Both the position numbers and the translations under genes were made by a program. The notes below the pieces were generated by a model, which was given only the letters and a program-made list of their open reading frames with translations, was not told where the DNA came from and did no database searches. 64,000 nt of DNA. Origin: an uncultured Flavobacteriaceae bacterium (GTDB taxonomy: Bacteria; Bacteroidota; Bacteroidia; Flavobacteriales; Flavobacteriaceae). Location: NCBI GenBank assembly GCA_947497145.1, contig CANMFQ010000012.1:91744-155743 (forward strand), given 5' to 3'. Positions 1 through 9,761 of the stretch are shown one piece after another (position 1 is the stretch's first letter; each line of letters opens with the position of its first letter).

Positions 1-2
1 TA

Positions 3-539
3 GATCAATTGAAACATACTGATATTGAAACTATTACAGCGCATGCTAATAATACAAAAATAGTTGACAATACCCGTACTATGCCCTACCCCTATTTTGA
101 AGAAGATGCTGTTTCATGGATAAATCTTGCCAACCAAGGCTATAAAAAGAAAGACCATTTTATTTTTGCTATACGCCTAAAAGCCGACAAAAAACTGATT
201 GGTGGAATTGGTCTTGATATAAACCTTCAAAATAACCGTGCAGAGCTTGGTTACTGGCTAGCAGAAACTTTTTGGAATAAAGGATACACCACAGAGGCAG
301 TACAAGAGATAATACAGTTTGGATTTGAAAAACTACACCTAAATAAAATTATCGCTGTTCATTTAACCTCTAATATCGCATCAGGAAAAGTAATGATTAA
401 AAATAAAATGATTAAAGAAGCAGAATTAGTTGATCATGATTTAAAAAGAGGTGCTACTACGAATAATCCATCGTATGTGTCATTAATTCAATATCGATTA
501 ACCAAAAAAGAGTATCAATCTTTATTCTTATTTAAATGA
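3..539 (+). CDS. GNAT family N-acetyltransferase (RimJ/RimL-like), 5' partial
   Basis: The reading frame is open from the window edge, so the true start lies upstream. A TTG at 9 is the first possible start inside the window but is unlikely to be real. The visible part carries the acetyl-CoA binding core of RimJ/RimL-type GNATs: IGGIGLDI on strand beta-4, then ELGYWLAETFWNKGYTTEAV, with the Q/RxxGxG/A loop in the relaxed form WNKGYT. The C-terminal NIASGKVMIKNKM matches the family's usual N-x-x-S-x-x-V-xx-K helix. These enzymes transfer acetyl from acetyl-CoA to an amino group of a protein or small molecule; the substrate cannot be read from the sequence. A decayed second GNAT gene follows directly on the same strand. 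Confidence 0.8.
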   Translation, partial: DQLKHTDIETITAHANNTKIVDNTRTMPYPYFEEDAVSWINLANQGYKKKDHFIFAIRLKADKKLIGGIGLDINLQNNRAELGYWLAETFWNKGYTTEAVQEIIQFGFEKLHLNKIIAVHLTSNIASGKVMIKNKMIKEAELVDHDLKRGATTNNPSYVSLIQYRLTKKEYQSLFLFK

Positions 540-540
540 G

Positions 541-1014
541 CGTTTCTTAGAAAACAACACTGTTAAATTAGTACTGTTTAAAATAACCGATACCGAAGTA
601 CTTTATCCTATAGTAAAGCAAATAGAAGTCTTCACCTATGGTTCCTCTGATATTTCTACTATCTAAAAGTTAAAAGCCTACCTACAAAATGCGCTAAAAC
701 AAGCATCATAAGGAAAGGCTATGCCTATTGTAGGTTAACAATAAAACTATAGGAGCCCTCGCTATGGAAATATAGACACTAAAAATAAGGTATTACCTAT
801 TCGATGGATATCGATTGCTCCTCATATGCGAGGTACTGGTTTTAATCATCAAATGAAGTTTCTTAAGTTCGCTAATGCATTTGAAATATTGAGTTCTTTT
901 AAGGTAGAATTTAGCATTGATAAAAGAAAAATAGTCGCTAGAAAAGCTGTTGAAAAATCAGGTACTACCTTATGAATTTTCAGAGAAAGAATGGTATTAC
1001 ACAAAAATAATATA
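541..1014 (+). pseudogene. Decayed GNAT acetyltransferase gene
   Basis: Reading from 541 in the frame whose codons include 550 (gaa) gives a GNAT-like protein (LENNTVKLVLFKITDTE..., then YGSSDISTI) interrupted by in-frame TAA codons. Two of these sit where Glu would be expected, after DISTI and after LKQAS. Further on, the stretch at about 805-975 reads MRGTGFNHQMKFLKF, FKVEFSIDKR and ARKAVEKSGT. This is the conserved C-terminal half of the RimJ-type family (R-G-T-G-x-N-xx-MK; V-E-F-x-x-D-xx-N-xx-S-R-K-A-x-E-x-x-G-A). At least three stops plus a small shift make it non-functional. It is a different paralogue from the intact gene just upstream. Confidence 0.75.
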
Positions 1015-1021
1015 AAGCGAA

Positions 1022-1114
1022 ATTCCTGTTGCTACGGTATTAAAAAAAATGATAGGGCATAAAACAACCCATTTAAAAACAATGTTGCGATTAAAAGCAT
1101 TTACGACCTTATAA
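1022..1114 (+). pseudogene. C-terminal remnant of a tyrosine recombinase/integrase
   Basis: The 30 codons read IPVATVLKKMIGHKTTH and continue to a TAA at 1112. Tyrosine recombinases of Bacteroidota end in a conserved block of the form (I/V)P-x-x-x-V-x-K-x-LGH-x-x-x-x-TT-x-x-Y. Here the I-P...V...K-M-I-G-H part is present, but the catalytic Tyr segment is altered (LRLKAF). No upstream integrase body is present, so this is a scrap left by a lost mobile element. The match is short, so the call is tentative. Confidence 0.4.
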
Positions 1115-1133
1115 TTCAGCCCATGACATCACT

Positions 1134-2057
1134 TTATTCGGGCTGTTTTTCAATATTTTCAATCTCATAATAAGTGATACTTCGGCTCTTATAAGTGTTG
1201 TCGGGAGTGATAATTTCTTTTACCCAATTTCCATTTTTGTCATATTGATATAAAAAGTTCTTCTCTACGGTAGTCGCTCCTTTCGTAGTACGTGTACTAG
1301 CAAGTTTATCTAATTCATCATAGGTATAGGTAATCATTTTTTCTTGCTCATATTGTTTCGTTTCCTCATTAAAAAAAAGCCATTTTTTTGAAAGTAACTT
1401 ATCCATTAAACCATACACTACTTCTATTGCAGAGCTGGGTTCACCCTCTATAAACTTTTGCGTACGTACAACCTTTGTAAAAACACCATCTTCAAGTAAC
1501 TGTATGGTAGTTTCTTCTAATTTTTGCAATACACCATTAACATGATAACTTTTTGATTTTTTGTCATTGTCTTCAGCGTAGGTAATCAAGGTTTCATCAA
1601 TACCGCTATTGTTAGAGCGTACAATTCGAACCAATGTGTCAGTCTTAAAATAATACTCAAACTGATCTAAAAAATCCTTTTGGTACGATATTATTTTCTC
1701 TGTGACCTTCAAATTTGATATTGAATCTCTAGTATAAAAATTTGCTATTGAAGAAGAAGCGTCAAGGGTTTTGTTTCTGTATATTTCGAGCCGCTTTTCT
1801 AATAAATGTGCTTTATCATAGGTATAATACGTAATATCATAATCTGATTCATTGTAGCGAGTAACAGATTTTGTCAGAAAGCCATTTTTATTAAAATCAT
1901 ATTCTTCTTTCCCATAATGAGCACTAACCATACACGATTTCACCTTTCCTACTAAATCAAAATCTTCAGCGGTAAAAATTTTAATTTCTTGAGAAAGCAG
2001 TGCATCAGAAAAAAGAAAAAATGCGGCAATGAATAAAACAAAGTAGTTATTTTTCAT
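1134..2057 (-). CDS. Secreted YD-repeat-like hypothetical protein
   Basis: 307 aa with an N-terminal signal peptide (MKNNYF, hydrophobic VLFIAAFFLFSDALLS, cleavage near residue 22). The mature part has irregular YD-like units such as YDFNKNGFLTK, YTYDKAHLLEKR, YTYDELDKLAST and YQYDKNGNW. These are beta-hairpin motifs of the RHS/YD type found in many small secreted Bacteroidota proteins. It is far too short to be an RHS toxin and has no toxin tail. It is probably periplasmic or surface exposed; function unknown. It is transcribed towards the decayed GNAT/integrase region and has no obvious operon partner. Confidence 0.55.
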   Translation of the reverse strand: MKNNYFVLFIAAFFLFSDALLSQEIKIFTAEDFDLVGKVKSCMVSAHYGKEEYDFNKNGFLTKSVTRYNESDYDITYYTYDKAHLLEKRLEIYRNKTLDASSSIANFYTRDSISNLKVTEKIISYQKDFLDQFEYYFKTDTLVRIVRSNNSGIDETLITYAEDNDKKSKSYHVNGVLQKLEETTIQLLEDGVFTKVVRTQKFIEGEPSSAIEVVYGLMDKLLSKKWLFFNEETKQYEQEKMITYTYDELDKLASTRTTKGATTVEKNFLYQYDKNGNWVKEIITPDNTYKSRSITYYEIENIEKQPE

Positions 2058-2198
2058 AATACAAAATTACTCGTTATTATACTCTTAACAAAGGGAATAC
2101 CCATTCACTCTGTAGTTTACAATTTCTTAAACTATTAAAAGCAACCTAAACTATATCTTTACGTACTACAAATTACAAAAACTTTTAGCTTATAAAGT

Positions 2199-3107
2199 AT
2201 GTTTAAATCAACCATCTTATTAATCACATTAACACTAACAAGCTGCAACTCCAAAACTACCTCAACAACATACCCAGAATTTGAAATAGGCGTTGTTGCT
2301 GATTGTCAGTATTGCAATTGTGATGCCAGTAATACACGTTTTTATAAAAAGAGCGCTAAACGTTTACAAGATGCCGTACATGAACTAAACCAACATCATT
2401 TGGCGTATGCTATTCATTTGGGCGACTTCATTGATAGAGATTTTAAAAGTTTTGATACCGTTGCTCCTATTTGGAACAAGTTAAAAGCGCCAAAATACCA
2501 TGTGCTGGGCAATCATGATTTTAGTGTAACAGATTCTTTAAAACCGTTGGTTTTAAAAAAGATGTATTTACAAAACAGGTATTACAGTATTGTTAAAAAT
2601 AACTGGCGTTTTATTGTGTTAGATGGCAATGACTTGAGCGTACATGGAGCCTTAAATAAGAAGAAAAAACAGCAAACTGATTCATTATTTCAATTATTAC
2701 AAAATAAAAACTTACCCAACGTGGTACACTGGAATGGAGGTTTGAGTAATACGCAATTACAATGGGTAAAAAAGGAACTAGCTCTAGCTACGACGAATAA
2801 CGAAAGTGTTGGCTTCTTTTGTCACTTTGCTGCCCTAGGAAAAGAGCAAACACACAATTTATTAAATTACCAACAATTTCTTGATAGCATTAGACCATAT
2901 GACTGCGTTAAATTCTACTTTAATGGTCATAATCATGCTGGTAGTTATGTTCAAAAAAATGGGGTTCATTTTTTAAATTTCAAAGGTATGGTTGACACGC
3001 AAGATTCTACCGCCTTTGCAACCGTTAAATTTCGTAAAGATTCTATTTTAGTACGTGGTTTTGGTCGAGAAATTTCACGAGGTCTAAAAATTAAAGTAGC
3101 GCATTAA
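2199..3107 (+). CDS. Metallophosphoesterase lipoprotein, ADPRibase-Mn-like
   Basis: 302 aa lipoprotein (LTLTSC lipobox, Cys16). The calcineurin-type metal ligands are all visible: D35 in GVVADCQY, GDxxD at 75-79 (GDFID), GNHD at 104-107, and GHNH at 243-246. The early RFYKKSAKRLQDAV segment and the WNGGLSNTQLQW segment are hallmarks of the Mn-dependent ADP-ribose/CDP-alcohol diphosphatase group. The likely reaction is hydrolysis of a pyrophosphate bond in ADP-ribose, CDP-choline or a related nucleotide in the periplasm. The exact substrate is inferred from family resemblance only. The gene stands alone and converges on dnaK, with a shared terminator between them. Confidence 0.75.
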   Translation: MFKSTILLITLTLTSCNSKTTSTTYPEFEIGVVADCQYCNCDASNTRFYKKSAKRLQDAVHELNQHHLAYAIHLGDFIDRDFKSFDTVAPIWNKLKAPKYHVLGNHDFSVTDSLKPLVLKKMYLQNRYYSIVKNNWRFIVLDGNDLSVHGALNKKKKQQTDSLFQLLQNKNLPNVVHWNGGLSNTQLQWVKKELALATTNNESVGFFCHFAALGKEQTHNLLNYQQFLDSIRPYDCVKFYFNGHNHAGSYVQKNGVHFLNFKGMVDTQDSTAFATVKFRKDSILVRGFGREISRGLKIKVAH

Positions 3108-3210
3108 AATTGCGTTGAGGGTTTAAAAATATATTCCGCTCATAAATTGCTTTAAAATATACCGCTAGGTTACATTAACTTTTATAAGTCGTGACAATTC
3201 TGCGCATTAA

Positions 3211-3243
3211 AAAACCCGCAAAGCTAGTAGCCTTGCGGGTTTT
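3211..3243. terminator. Bidirectional rho-independent terminator between phosphoesterase and dnaK
   Basis: A perfect inverted repeat (AAACCCGCAA ... TTGCGGGTTT) with A-rich sequence on the left and T-rich sequence on the right gives a GC-rich hairpin with a U-tract in either direction. It lies between the 3' ends of two convergent genes, at the expected position. Confidence 0.85.
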
Positions 3244-3261
3244 AAATTCAATAGAAAACTA

Positions 3262-5166
3262 TTATTTCACTTCTTCAAAATCAACATCTTCAACGTTGTC
3301 ACCTTCTGCATTTGCATCAGCTGTTGCTTCTCCTTGAGGAGCAGCTCCACCTTGCTGTGCTTCTGCTTGTGCTTTATACATTTCTTCAGATGCTACTTTC
3401 CAAGCTTCATTAATTTTATCTAAAGCTGGCGTAACTAATGCCAAATCTTTTGTTTCGTATGCTTTTTTCAATTCTTCTAAAGCTTCTTCAATTGGTTTCT
3501 TCTTGTCATCAGACAATTTATCACCAAATTCTTTTAGTTGCTTTTCTGTTTGAAAAATCATACCATCTGCCTCATTCAATTTATCGGCAGTTTCTCTCGC
3601 TTTTTTATCAGCCTCAGCATTTGCTTCAGCATCTGCTTTCATTTTTTGAATTTCTTCTTCTGTTAAACCTGAAGATGCTTCAATACGAATATCTTGAGAC
3701 TTACCTGTGGCTTTATCTGTAGCAGATACTTTTATAATACCGTTGGCATCAATATCAAAAGTTACTTCAATTTGAGGTGTTCCTCGTGGTGCTGGTGGAA
3801 TTCCGTCTAAATGAAAACGTCCAATTGTTTTGTTATCGGCTGCCATTTGACGCTCTCCTTGCAACACATGAATCTCAACCGATGGTTGATTATCTGCTGC
3901 TGTTGAAAACACCTGAGATTTTTTAGTTGGGATAGTTGTATTTGCTTCAATCAACTTGGTAAATACATTACCCATAGTTTCAATACCTAAAGATAGTGGC
4001 GTTACGTCAAGCAACAATACATCTTTCACATCTCCTGTTAAAACACCTCCTTGTATAGCGGCACCAATGGCAACAACCTCATCAGGGTTTACTCCTTTTG
4101 AAGGTTTTTTACCAAAGAATTTCTCTACAGCATCTTGTACCGCAGGTATACGTGTTGAACCACCTACTAAAATAATCTCGTCAATATCACTTTTTGATAA
4201 TCCAGCAGATTTTAAAGCTGTTTCACAAGGCGCTATTGTACGGGCAACCAAATCAGCAATAAGTTGTTCAAATTTTGCTTTTGTCAACGTACGCACCAAG
4301 TGTTTTGGTCCTGTAGCTGTAGCCGTTACATAAGGTAAATTAATTTCTGTTTGCGCAGAAGATGATAATTCTATTTTTGCTTTTTCGGCAGCTTCTCTCA
4401 AACGCTGTAAAGCCATAGCATCATCACGAAGATCAATACTCTCTTCCTTTTTAAACTCATCAGCCAACCAGTCAATAATTTTTTGATCAACATCATCACC
4501 TCCTAAGTGTGTATCTCCATCTGTTGACAATACTTCAAAAACACCATCACCTAATTCTAAGATAGAAACATCATGTGTTCCACCTCCAAAGTCAAAAACA
4601 ACTACTTTTTGATCGGTGTCTTTCTTGTCCATACCATAAGCCAAAGAAGCAGACGTTGGCTCGTTTATAATACGCTCTACCGTAAGACCTGCAATTTCAC
4701 CTGCCTCTTTTGTAGCTTGTCTTTGTGCATCATTAAAATAAGCAGGTACTGTAATTACCGCTCTAGAGACATCTTGACCTAAATAATCTTCGGCTGTTTT
4801 CTTCATTTTCTGAAGAATCATAGCAGACAATTCTTGTGGTGAATACAAACGACCATTGATATCAACCCTTGGCGTATCATTGTCACCTTTTACTACTTTG
4901 TAGGGTACACGTTCGGCTTCTTTCTTAGACTCCGAATACTTGTTACCCATAAATCTCTTAATTGAATATATGGTATTGTGAGGGTTAGTTACTGCTTGTC
5001 TTTTTGCAGGGTCACCAACTTTTATCTCTCCTCCTTCAACAAAGGCAATTACTGATGGTGTAGTTCGTTTGCCTTCTGCATTTGGAATCACCACTGGCTC
5101 ATTACCCTCCATTACAGAGACGCAGGAGTTTGTAGTACCTAAATCTATTCCTATAATCTTACTCAT
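3262..5166 (-). CDS. dnaK: Chaperone protein DnaK (Hsp70)
   Basis: 634 aa, the usual DnaK length. The N-terminal ATPase begins [18 protein letters not shown]. Other ATPase signatures are [14 protein letters not shown], the adenosine motif [13 protein letters not shown], and the interdomain linker [14 protein letters not shown]. The substrate-binding domain contains [20 protein letters not shown]. The C-terminal tail ends in EDVDFEEVK, the conserved Hsp70 EEVD-like end. It refolds and prevents aggregation of client proteins in an ATP cycle driven by DnaJ and GrpE; neither partner gene is adjacent. It appears to be transcribed alone from the 430-bp region upstream. Confidence 0.98.
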   Translation of the reverse strand: MSKIIGIDLGTTNSCVSVMEGNEPVVIPNAEGKRTTPSVIAFVEGGEIKVGDPAKRQAVTNPHNTIYSIKRFMGNKYSESKKEAERVPYKVVKGDNDTPRVDINGRLYSPQELSAMILQKMKKTAEDYLGQDVSRAVITVPAYFNDAQRQATKEAGEIAGLTVERIINEPTSASLAYGMDKKDTDQKVVVFDFGGGTHDVSILELGDGVFEVLSTDGDTHLGGDDVDQKIIDWLADEFKKEESIDLRDDAMALQRLREAAEKAKIELSSSAQTEINLPYVTATATGPKHLVRTLTKAKFEQLIADLVARTIAPCETALKSAGLSKSDIDEIILVGGSTRIPAVQDAVEKFFGKKPSKGVNPDEVVAIGAAIQGGVLTGDVKDVLLLDVTPLSLGIETMGNVFTKLIEANTTIPTKKSQVFSTAADNQPSVEIHVLQGERQMAADNKTIGRFHLDGIPPAPRGTPQIEVTFDIDANGIIKVSATDKATGKSQDIRIEASSGLTEEEIQKMKADAEANAEADKKARETADKLNEADGMIFQTEKQLKEFGDKLSDDKKKPIEEALEELKKAYETKDLALVTPALDKINEAWKVASEEMYKAQAEAQQGGAAPQGEATADANAEGDNVEDVDFEEVK

Positions 5167-5596
5167 TCTATATGTTTTAAAATATTAGTCTTAAAGTTTT
5201 TACTCGGTCTCTAAATGACAAACAATATGCCAAGTACTCAAAACTGACAGGTTGTCATTTTTTTTATACAGACTGCCTGCTATGATAATTACAAAAATGT
5301 ACCACTTTGTATGAGTCATAACCCTTGTCAAGAAACATTCTTTAGTACAAACAGTTGGCACTAAATAAGAACTAAGGTGCAGACAAGAGAAACCAGCACA
5401 ATAACAAAAACTAAGAAACAGGAAAAGAAAATTTGTTTTATTATTGCAACGTAACCATCATAATTGGAGCTGCCTTGTCAAAAGACAAGTTCAATACGCA
5501 TTTGACGGAATGCAGTATAAAATTTTTATTATTCAAATTCAACCTACAAGTGTAACAAATGCATAAAATGCCACTCTTTTAAAAAAAAATAGATTA
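5167..5596. promoter_or_regulatory. dnaK upstream region with TGACA-N3-TGTCA palindrome
   Basis: This 430-bp gene-free stretch separates divergent dnaK (left) and the esterase-like gene (right). At 5245-5257 there is a perfect dyad TGACA-GGT-TGTCA, about 80 bp upstream of the dnaK start codon, a plausible operator or heat-shock control site. A small hairpin (CTTGTC-AAAA-GACAAG) lies at 5474-5489. I found no clear TAnnTTTG -7 element for dnaK. Regulatory function is inferred from position and symmetry only. Confidence 0.3.
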
Positions 5597-6874
5597 ATGA
5601 GACAAACATTTACCATATTTTTAGTGCTCTTTGTGAACCTCCAAATGTACAGCCAGTCCAAAGAAAATTATTTAAAAAACAATCGATATAATGTCACCTC
5701 AGATTTTAATTTTCCTCAAAACGATTTCAAAATCATTGGATTTGGCGCCTATCATGGAAGTGCAAAAACCGAGCAAACAGAAATGGCATTGTTACGCTCG
5801 CTAACTAAAGACGGCACCTTAAAATATTACCTTCCAGAAACAGACTTTAGCATTGGACATTACTTTAATGAATACCTAAAAACAGGTGACACCATACTTT
5901 TAAGAGATTTAGTTACCTACTATGGTATACGTGTACCGCAAGACAAAAGTATTGAAACATATAACAAATGGAAGGAAATTAAACAATTGAACGACCAGCT
6001 ACCCGCTTCAAACAAGCTGACTGTAGTTGGCATAGACCTTTTAGTAAGTTACAAACATACGGTCAAGCATTTATTAGAAATTTTAGCTGCTAAAGCGCAC
6101 ACACAAAATACAGTGCAAGAAATAGTTACAATGATTGAAAAAGACACAACAGATTTTTCTCCAGACTATGACAGTTATGCTAAAAAAGTCTTGAAAAATT
6201 TTGTAGTCAACTATGAAAAAAAACCTGCGCTCTTAACACCATATATTCGTGACACATTTGCTTTTAAGCATATTATTAAAAATATAAAAAGAACATTTGA
6301 GGAGTATGATAACGGCCAGTTTAGAGAAAATACCATCTATGAAAATTACACGCATTTGAGTTCCTTATATCAATTTACCGAAAAACCGCAGTTTGTACGA
6401 TTTGGTTTTTTTCATCTTGAAAAGGAAAAAGAAGGCAATAATACCTCCTTTTTTGCCAAACTTATTGAAAATAACACCTACAAACGAGAAGAAATTATAA
6501 CTGTAATTGGATTCCTGACCAAAAGTCGCGTATTATGGGATACTATTTATGACAAACAAGGTAATTACGAAAGCTTTACCACGGAAGGAGATTATGGTAT
6601 TGGCGATTATGAAAAAGAATGTTTTTTGGGGATTGAAAATTTAAAAAAAGCTAGCTTCTCTGACATCACACTTTTTCGTTTGAATAAAGATAATACACCA
6701 TTTGCTGATGGTAAACCTGATTTGATAGAAATTGTAATGCCTGGAGAAAAATCTAATGGAGATTTAGTCAAAGGAAAATCAACTACCGACTTTATGGATT
6801 ATGCAGTATTAATCTCTAACTCAAAAGCAAATACGCCTATTGAAGAAATGGGAACTAAAAAAGCAATTGATTAG
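5597..6874 (+). CDS. Erythromycin-esterase-like secreted protein
   Basis: 425 aa with a signal peptide (FTIFLVLFVNLQMYS, cleavage near residue 20). The motif order fits the erythromycin esterase/EreA-like superfamily. A glycine-rich strand with a His (IGFGAYHGSAKTEQTEM) is followed by a Glu strand (YYLPETDFSIGHYFNEYL, family form E-x-x-x-x-x-x-x-x-N-x-Y-[LV]). Next come an IETYNKWKEIKQLN helix and VVGIDLL, equivalent to the family's V-x-G-x-D. The fold is linked to hydrolysis of ester or succinyl groups, but most non-resistance members have unknown substrates. Antibiotic resistance should not be assumed. No operon partner. Confidence 0.5.
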   Translation: MRQTFTIFLVLFVNLQMYSQSKENYLKNNRYNVTSDFNFPQNDFKIIGFGAYHGSAKTEQTEMALLRSLTKDGTLKYYLPETDFSIGHYFNEYLKTGDTILLRDLVTYYGIRVPQDKSIETYNKWKEIKQLNDQLPASNKLTVVGIDLLVSYKHTVKHLLEILAAKAHTQNTVQEIVTMIEKDTTDFSPDYDSYAKKVLKNFVVNYEKKPALLTPYIRDTFAFKHIIKNIKRTFEEYDNGQFRENTIYENYTHLSSLYQFTEKPQFVRFGFFHLEKEKEGNNTSFFAKLIENNTYKREEIITVIGFLTKSRVLWDTIYDKQGNYESFTTEGDYGIGDYEKECFLGIENLKKASFSDITLFRLNKDNTPFADGKPDLIEIVMPGEKSNGDLVKGKSTTDFMDYAVLISNSKANTPIEEMGTKKAID

Positions 6875-6992
6875 CATTGTTCAACCCGCTTTTAAAAAAT
6901 AGCTATCAAAGCCATCAGCAGATATCGTAAAATTTCTATGTGCAGAAACCAATAATACCCTTACCTTTATCCCTGTTAAAACAAGCTGTGTT

Positions 6993-8417
6993 ATGGAGTG
7001 TATCAGTGTTTTCGACATGCTAAAAATAGGTATTGGGCCATCTAGTTCACACACCCTAGGACCATGGCGAGCTGCTGAACGTTGGATTGCAGAACTAAAA
7101 GCTGCCAACTGTTTTGAAAAAGTAACAAAAATACGGGTTCATGTATATGGGTCTTTATCATTGACAGGTAAAGGTCACGCTACTGATTATGCCATTTTAT
7201 TAGGGCTATCGGGCACCGACCCTGAGTATATTCCTATTGAAGATATTCATAGCATTGTACACGAGGTACAACAATCAAAAAAACTCCTTTTTGGTAATGA
7301 AAGGCAACTAAATTTTGACCCCAAAGAAGCCATTCTGTTTCACAAAGAATTCTTACCGTTTCATGCAAATGGTATTGCATTTGAAGCTACTTTTAATGAT
7401 AATACCCAAGAAACAAAAACGTATTATTCTATTGGTGGTGGCTTTGTAGTTGTAGAAGCATTAAAAAATGCTAAGCGTAATCAGGTTGCTTTTAACAGCT
7501 ATCCTTTTCCTATTGAAAAGGGCACGCAACTTTTACAGTATTGTAAGGTTGAAAAAAAATCTATTTCAGCAATTGTTTTATGTAATGAACTGTCTTTACG
7601 AAGCGAAGTAGAAATAAATACGGAATTAAAACGTATATGGCATACCATGCTAGAGTGCATGTACACCGGTTGCCATACAGAAGGAAAATTGCCTGGTGGA
7701 TTAAACGTACGGCGTAGGGCATTTGATATGCACAAAAACTTAATTGGTGAAACCAGTTATAGCTCTCCACAACAATGGCTTAATGCTATTCGGCAGACAG
7801 AAGTAAAATTTCGACAAATTTTTAAATGGGTCAGTTGTTTTGCCTTAGCCGTTAATGAAGTAAATGCATCATTGGGTCGTGTGGTTACTGCCCCTACCAA
7901 TGGCAGCGCCGGTGTAATACCTGCTGTTTTAATGTACTATTTGGTAATTGAAAACCATAAGGCCGATTTTGAACATGTCAAAAAATTTCTTTTAGTAGCT
8001 GGTGAAATTGGCAGTATCTTTAAAAAGGGAGCTACTATTTCTGCTGCTATGGGCGGTTGCCAAGCAGAGATTGGGGTTTCTTCTGCCATGGCTGCTGGAG
8101 CACTTACAGAGTTACTCGGTGGCACCCCAGAACAGGTATTAATGGCTGCCGAGATAGCCATGGAACATCATTTAGGATTAACATGCGACCCTATTGGTGG
8201 TCTGGTTCAAGTACCTTGTATTGAGCGAAACTCTATGGGTGCTATAAAGGCCATAAACGCTGCCGAATTAGCATTAGACTCCAACCCCGAAGATGCTAAA
8301 GTTCCCCTAGATAAAGTGGTGCAAACCATGTGGGAAACTGCCAAAGACATGAACTCTAAATACAAAGAAACCTCAGAAGGTGGCTTGGCGGTAGGCGTGT
8401 TTTTAAGCGATTGTTAG
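6993..8417 (+). CDS. sdaA: L-serine ammonia-lyase, Fe-S type, single chain
   Basis: 474 aa enzyme converting L-serine to pyruvate and ammonia with a [4Fe-4S] cluster. The N-terminal beta domain begins [20 protein letters not shown], the family signature. The catalytic alpha domain has the [15 protein letters not shown] motif at about 300-314. The expected cluster cysteines are present: C356 (GGCQAEIG), C398 (LTCDPIGG) and C409 (VPCIERN). The last residue is also a cysteine (C474), as in family members where the C-terminal Cys reaches into the active site. The ATG at 6993 is supported by the conserved N-terminus. It appears monocistronic. Confidence 0.95.
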   Translation: MECISVFDMLKIGIGPSSSHTLGPWRAAERWIAELKAANCFEKVTKIRVHVYGSLSLTGKGHATDYAILLGLSGTDPEYIPIEDIHSIVHEVQQSKKLLFGNERQLNFDPKEAILFHKEFLPFHANGIAFEATFNDNTQETKTYYSIGGGFVVVEALKNAKRNQVAFNSYPFPIEKGTQLLQYCKVEKKSISAIVLCNELSLRSEVEINTELKRIWHTMLECMYTGCHTEGKLPGGLNVRRRAFDMHKNLIGETSYSSPQQWLNAIRQTEVKFRQIFKWVSCFALAVNEVNASLGRVVTAPTNGSAGVIPAVLMYYLVIENHKADFEHVKKFLLVAGEIGSIFKKGATISAAMGGCQAEIGVSSAMAAGALTELLGGTPEQVLMAAEIAMEHHLGLTCDPIGGLVQVPCIERNSMGAIKAINAAELALDSNPEDAKVPLDKVVQTMWETAKDMNSKYKETSEGGLAVGVFLSDC

Positions 8418-8555
8418 TTTTGCAAAAAAGTGGTAGGCGATGATGCGTTTTTAAGGCTCATTACAACCTTATACCATCACTTAAGATTTAAGTCCTAATT
8501 AACAATGATACCCAATACTAACAAACGCTTTTAAAAACAATAGAATTCTCTTAGC

Positions 8556-8584
8556 TTAGTAGTGTAGAAAGTTAATTATGTTTG
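8556..8584 (+). promoter_or_regulatory. Bacteroidota-type promoter of the cupin gene
   Basis: TATGTTTG at 8577-8584 matches the Bacteroidota -7 consensus TAnnTTTG exactly. TTAG at 8556-8559, 17 bp upstream, is a near match to the -33 TTTG/TTG element. Transcription would start a few bases after 8590, which supports the downstream ATG at 8657 over the more upstream TTG at 8582. Confidence 0.45.
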
Positions 8585-8656
8585 TGGTACACCTATAATA
8601 TTACCATATCAAAACATAAAACCGCCCACAAACAAGCAATTAATAAATGTAAAAAA

Positions 8657-9133
8657 ATGAAAAAATCAATTCTATTACTGCTCATTTTAGCCTCAACAGT
8701 TGTATTTTCTCAAGATGCTACATATAATGTCTCTTCTTTTCTTACAGAAGGAAAAAAAGCACCAAATACCCATTATATAGGTGAAGCTTGGTTAAACGCT
8801 ATTATTCACAATGACAAAGAATTAGGCTATAATATTACAAAAGCAACCTTTAAAGCAAACTCAACTTTAGATTGGCATAAGCACAATTCTGCACAAGTCT
8901 TAATAATTGTTGATGGAGAAGGCTATTACCAAGAAAAAGGAAGTGAGCCATTAATTTTGAAAAAAGGAGATATCATTAAATGTGAGAAAGATATAGAACA
9001 TTGGCATTCCTCAACCAAGTATAGTGATGTTACGTATTTAGCCTTATATGGTAGTAAACAACCAACTACATGGACCGAAGTAGTAACACAAGAATATTAT
9101 GATGCCGTAGCCAAAAAGCTAAAAAACAATTGA
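8657..9133 (+). CDS. Secreted cupin-domain protein
   Basis: 158 aa from the ATG at 8657, where a clean signal peptide begins (KKSILLLLILASTVVFSQ, cleaved near residue 19). A single cupin barrel follows. Motif 1 is LDWHKHNSAQVLIIVDGEGYY (two His and a Gln as metal ligands). Motif 2 is KKGDIIKCEKDIEHWHSS (Gly-Asp and His). It resembles small periplasmic quercetinase- or decarboxylase-associated cupins. The reaction cannot be named; the ligand set suggests a bound divalent metal. It stands alone. Confidence 0.7.
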   Translation: MKKSILLLLILASTVVFSQDATYNVSSFLTEGKKAPNTHYIGEAWLNAIIHNDKELGYNITKATFKANSTLDWHKHNSAQVLIIVDGEGYYQEKGSEPLILKKGDIIKCEKDIEHWHSSTKYSDVTYLALYGSKQPTTWTEVVTQEYYDAVAKKLKNN

Positions 9134-9175
9134 TACTCTATTCAAATCTTCTAAGCAAATAACATGAAGAAGACT

Positions 9176-9556
9176 TTATATTAGGCCAATTTCTTTAGAG
9201 ATATTTCGCTTGTAATATGCTTCAAAAAGGTCATTATCCTTCATATAATCAGTAATTATTTGTTTAACATCCGCTTTTTGTAATAACTCACTCTCTTTCA
9301 AAGAAATTTGGCCAGAAGCAGTATTAAATATATCATTCCAGATATTAATGCTTGGATTCTTACCAATCCTATACTGCCTGATTAAATTATGAACTGTTAT
9401 TAATCTTACTTCCACAGTATACCTACTTCCTAAAGTCAATACTTGTAAATATTCGTTATCACCCTTGTTTAGGATTAAAAAATCATTTTCTAATCTTTCT
9501 AGTTCTAGCATCATCGCATAAACCGTAATATTGGACTTGTTTAGATTGTATTCCAT
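9176..9556 (-). CDS. Hypothetical protein
   Basis: 126 aa from the ATG at 9556; a GTG at 9562 is an alternative start. There is no signal peptide or membrane segment. It is predicted to be mostly helical, soluble and rich in Leu, Asn, Ile and Lys (for example ITVYAMMLELERLENDF and an ESELLQKADVKQIITDYM helix). I recognise no family. Codon use looks like its neighbours. It is convergent with the cupin gene. Confidence 0.45.
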   Translation of the reverse strand: MEYNLNKSNITVYAMMLELERLENDFLILNKGDNEYLQVLTLGSRYTVEVRLITVHNLIRQYRIGKNPSINIWNDIFNTASGQISLKESELLQKADVKQIITDYMKDNDLFEAYYKRNISKEIGLI

Positions 9557-9761
9557 TGACACTTCTTATTGTTAATCTCCCATTTCACCTAGATCTTCAA
9601 GAAGTGCACCCCAAACCCTTTCGAAGAAATTCTTTTTTATTAAAGCTTTTTTTAAAATTATTTAAGAACATTGTACTAGTTCTCGATACATACAAAATAT
9701 GACAATATTGGTATTAAAAACAAGAAAGAAGCATTTTACGCTTGCTCAATGAGTAACTAGC

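Noticed and set aside
3438..4782. Open frames on the plus strand inside dnaK
   Set aside because: They are antisense to a certain gene, have no family resemblance, and reflect codon bias of dnaK.
5597..6874. Macrolide resistance gene
   Set aside because: Only superfamily-level likeness to erythromycin esterases; a signal peptide and no resistance context argue against it.
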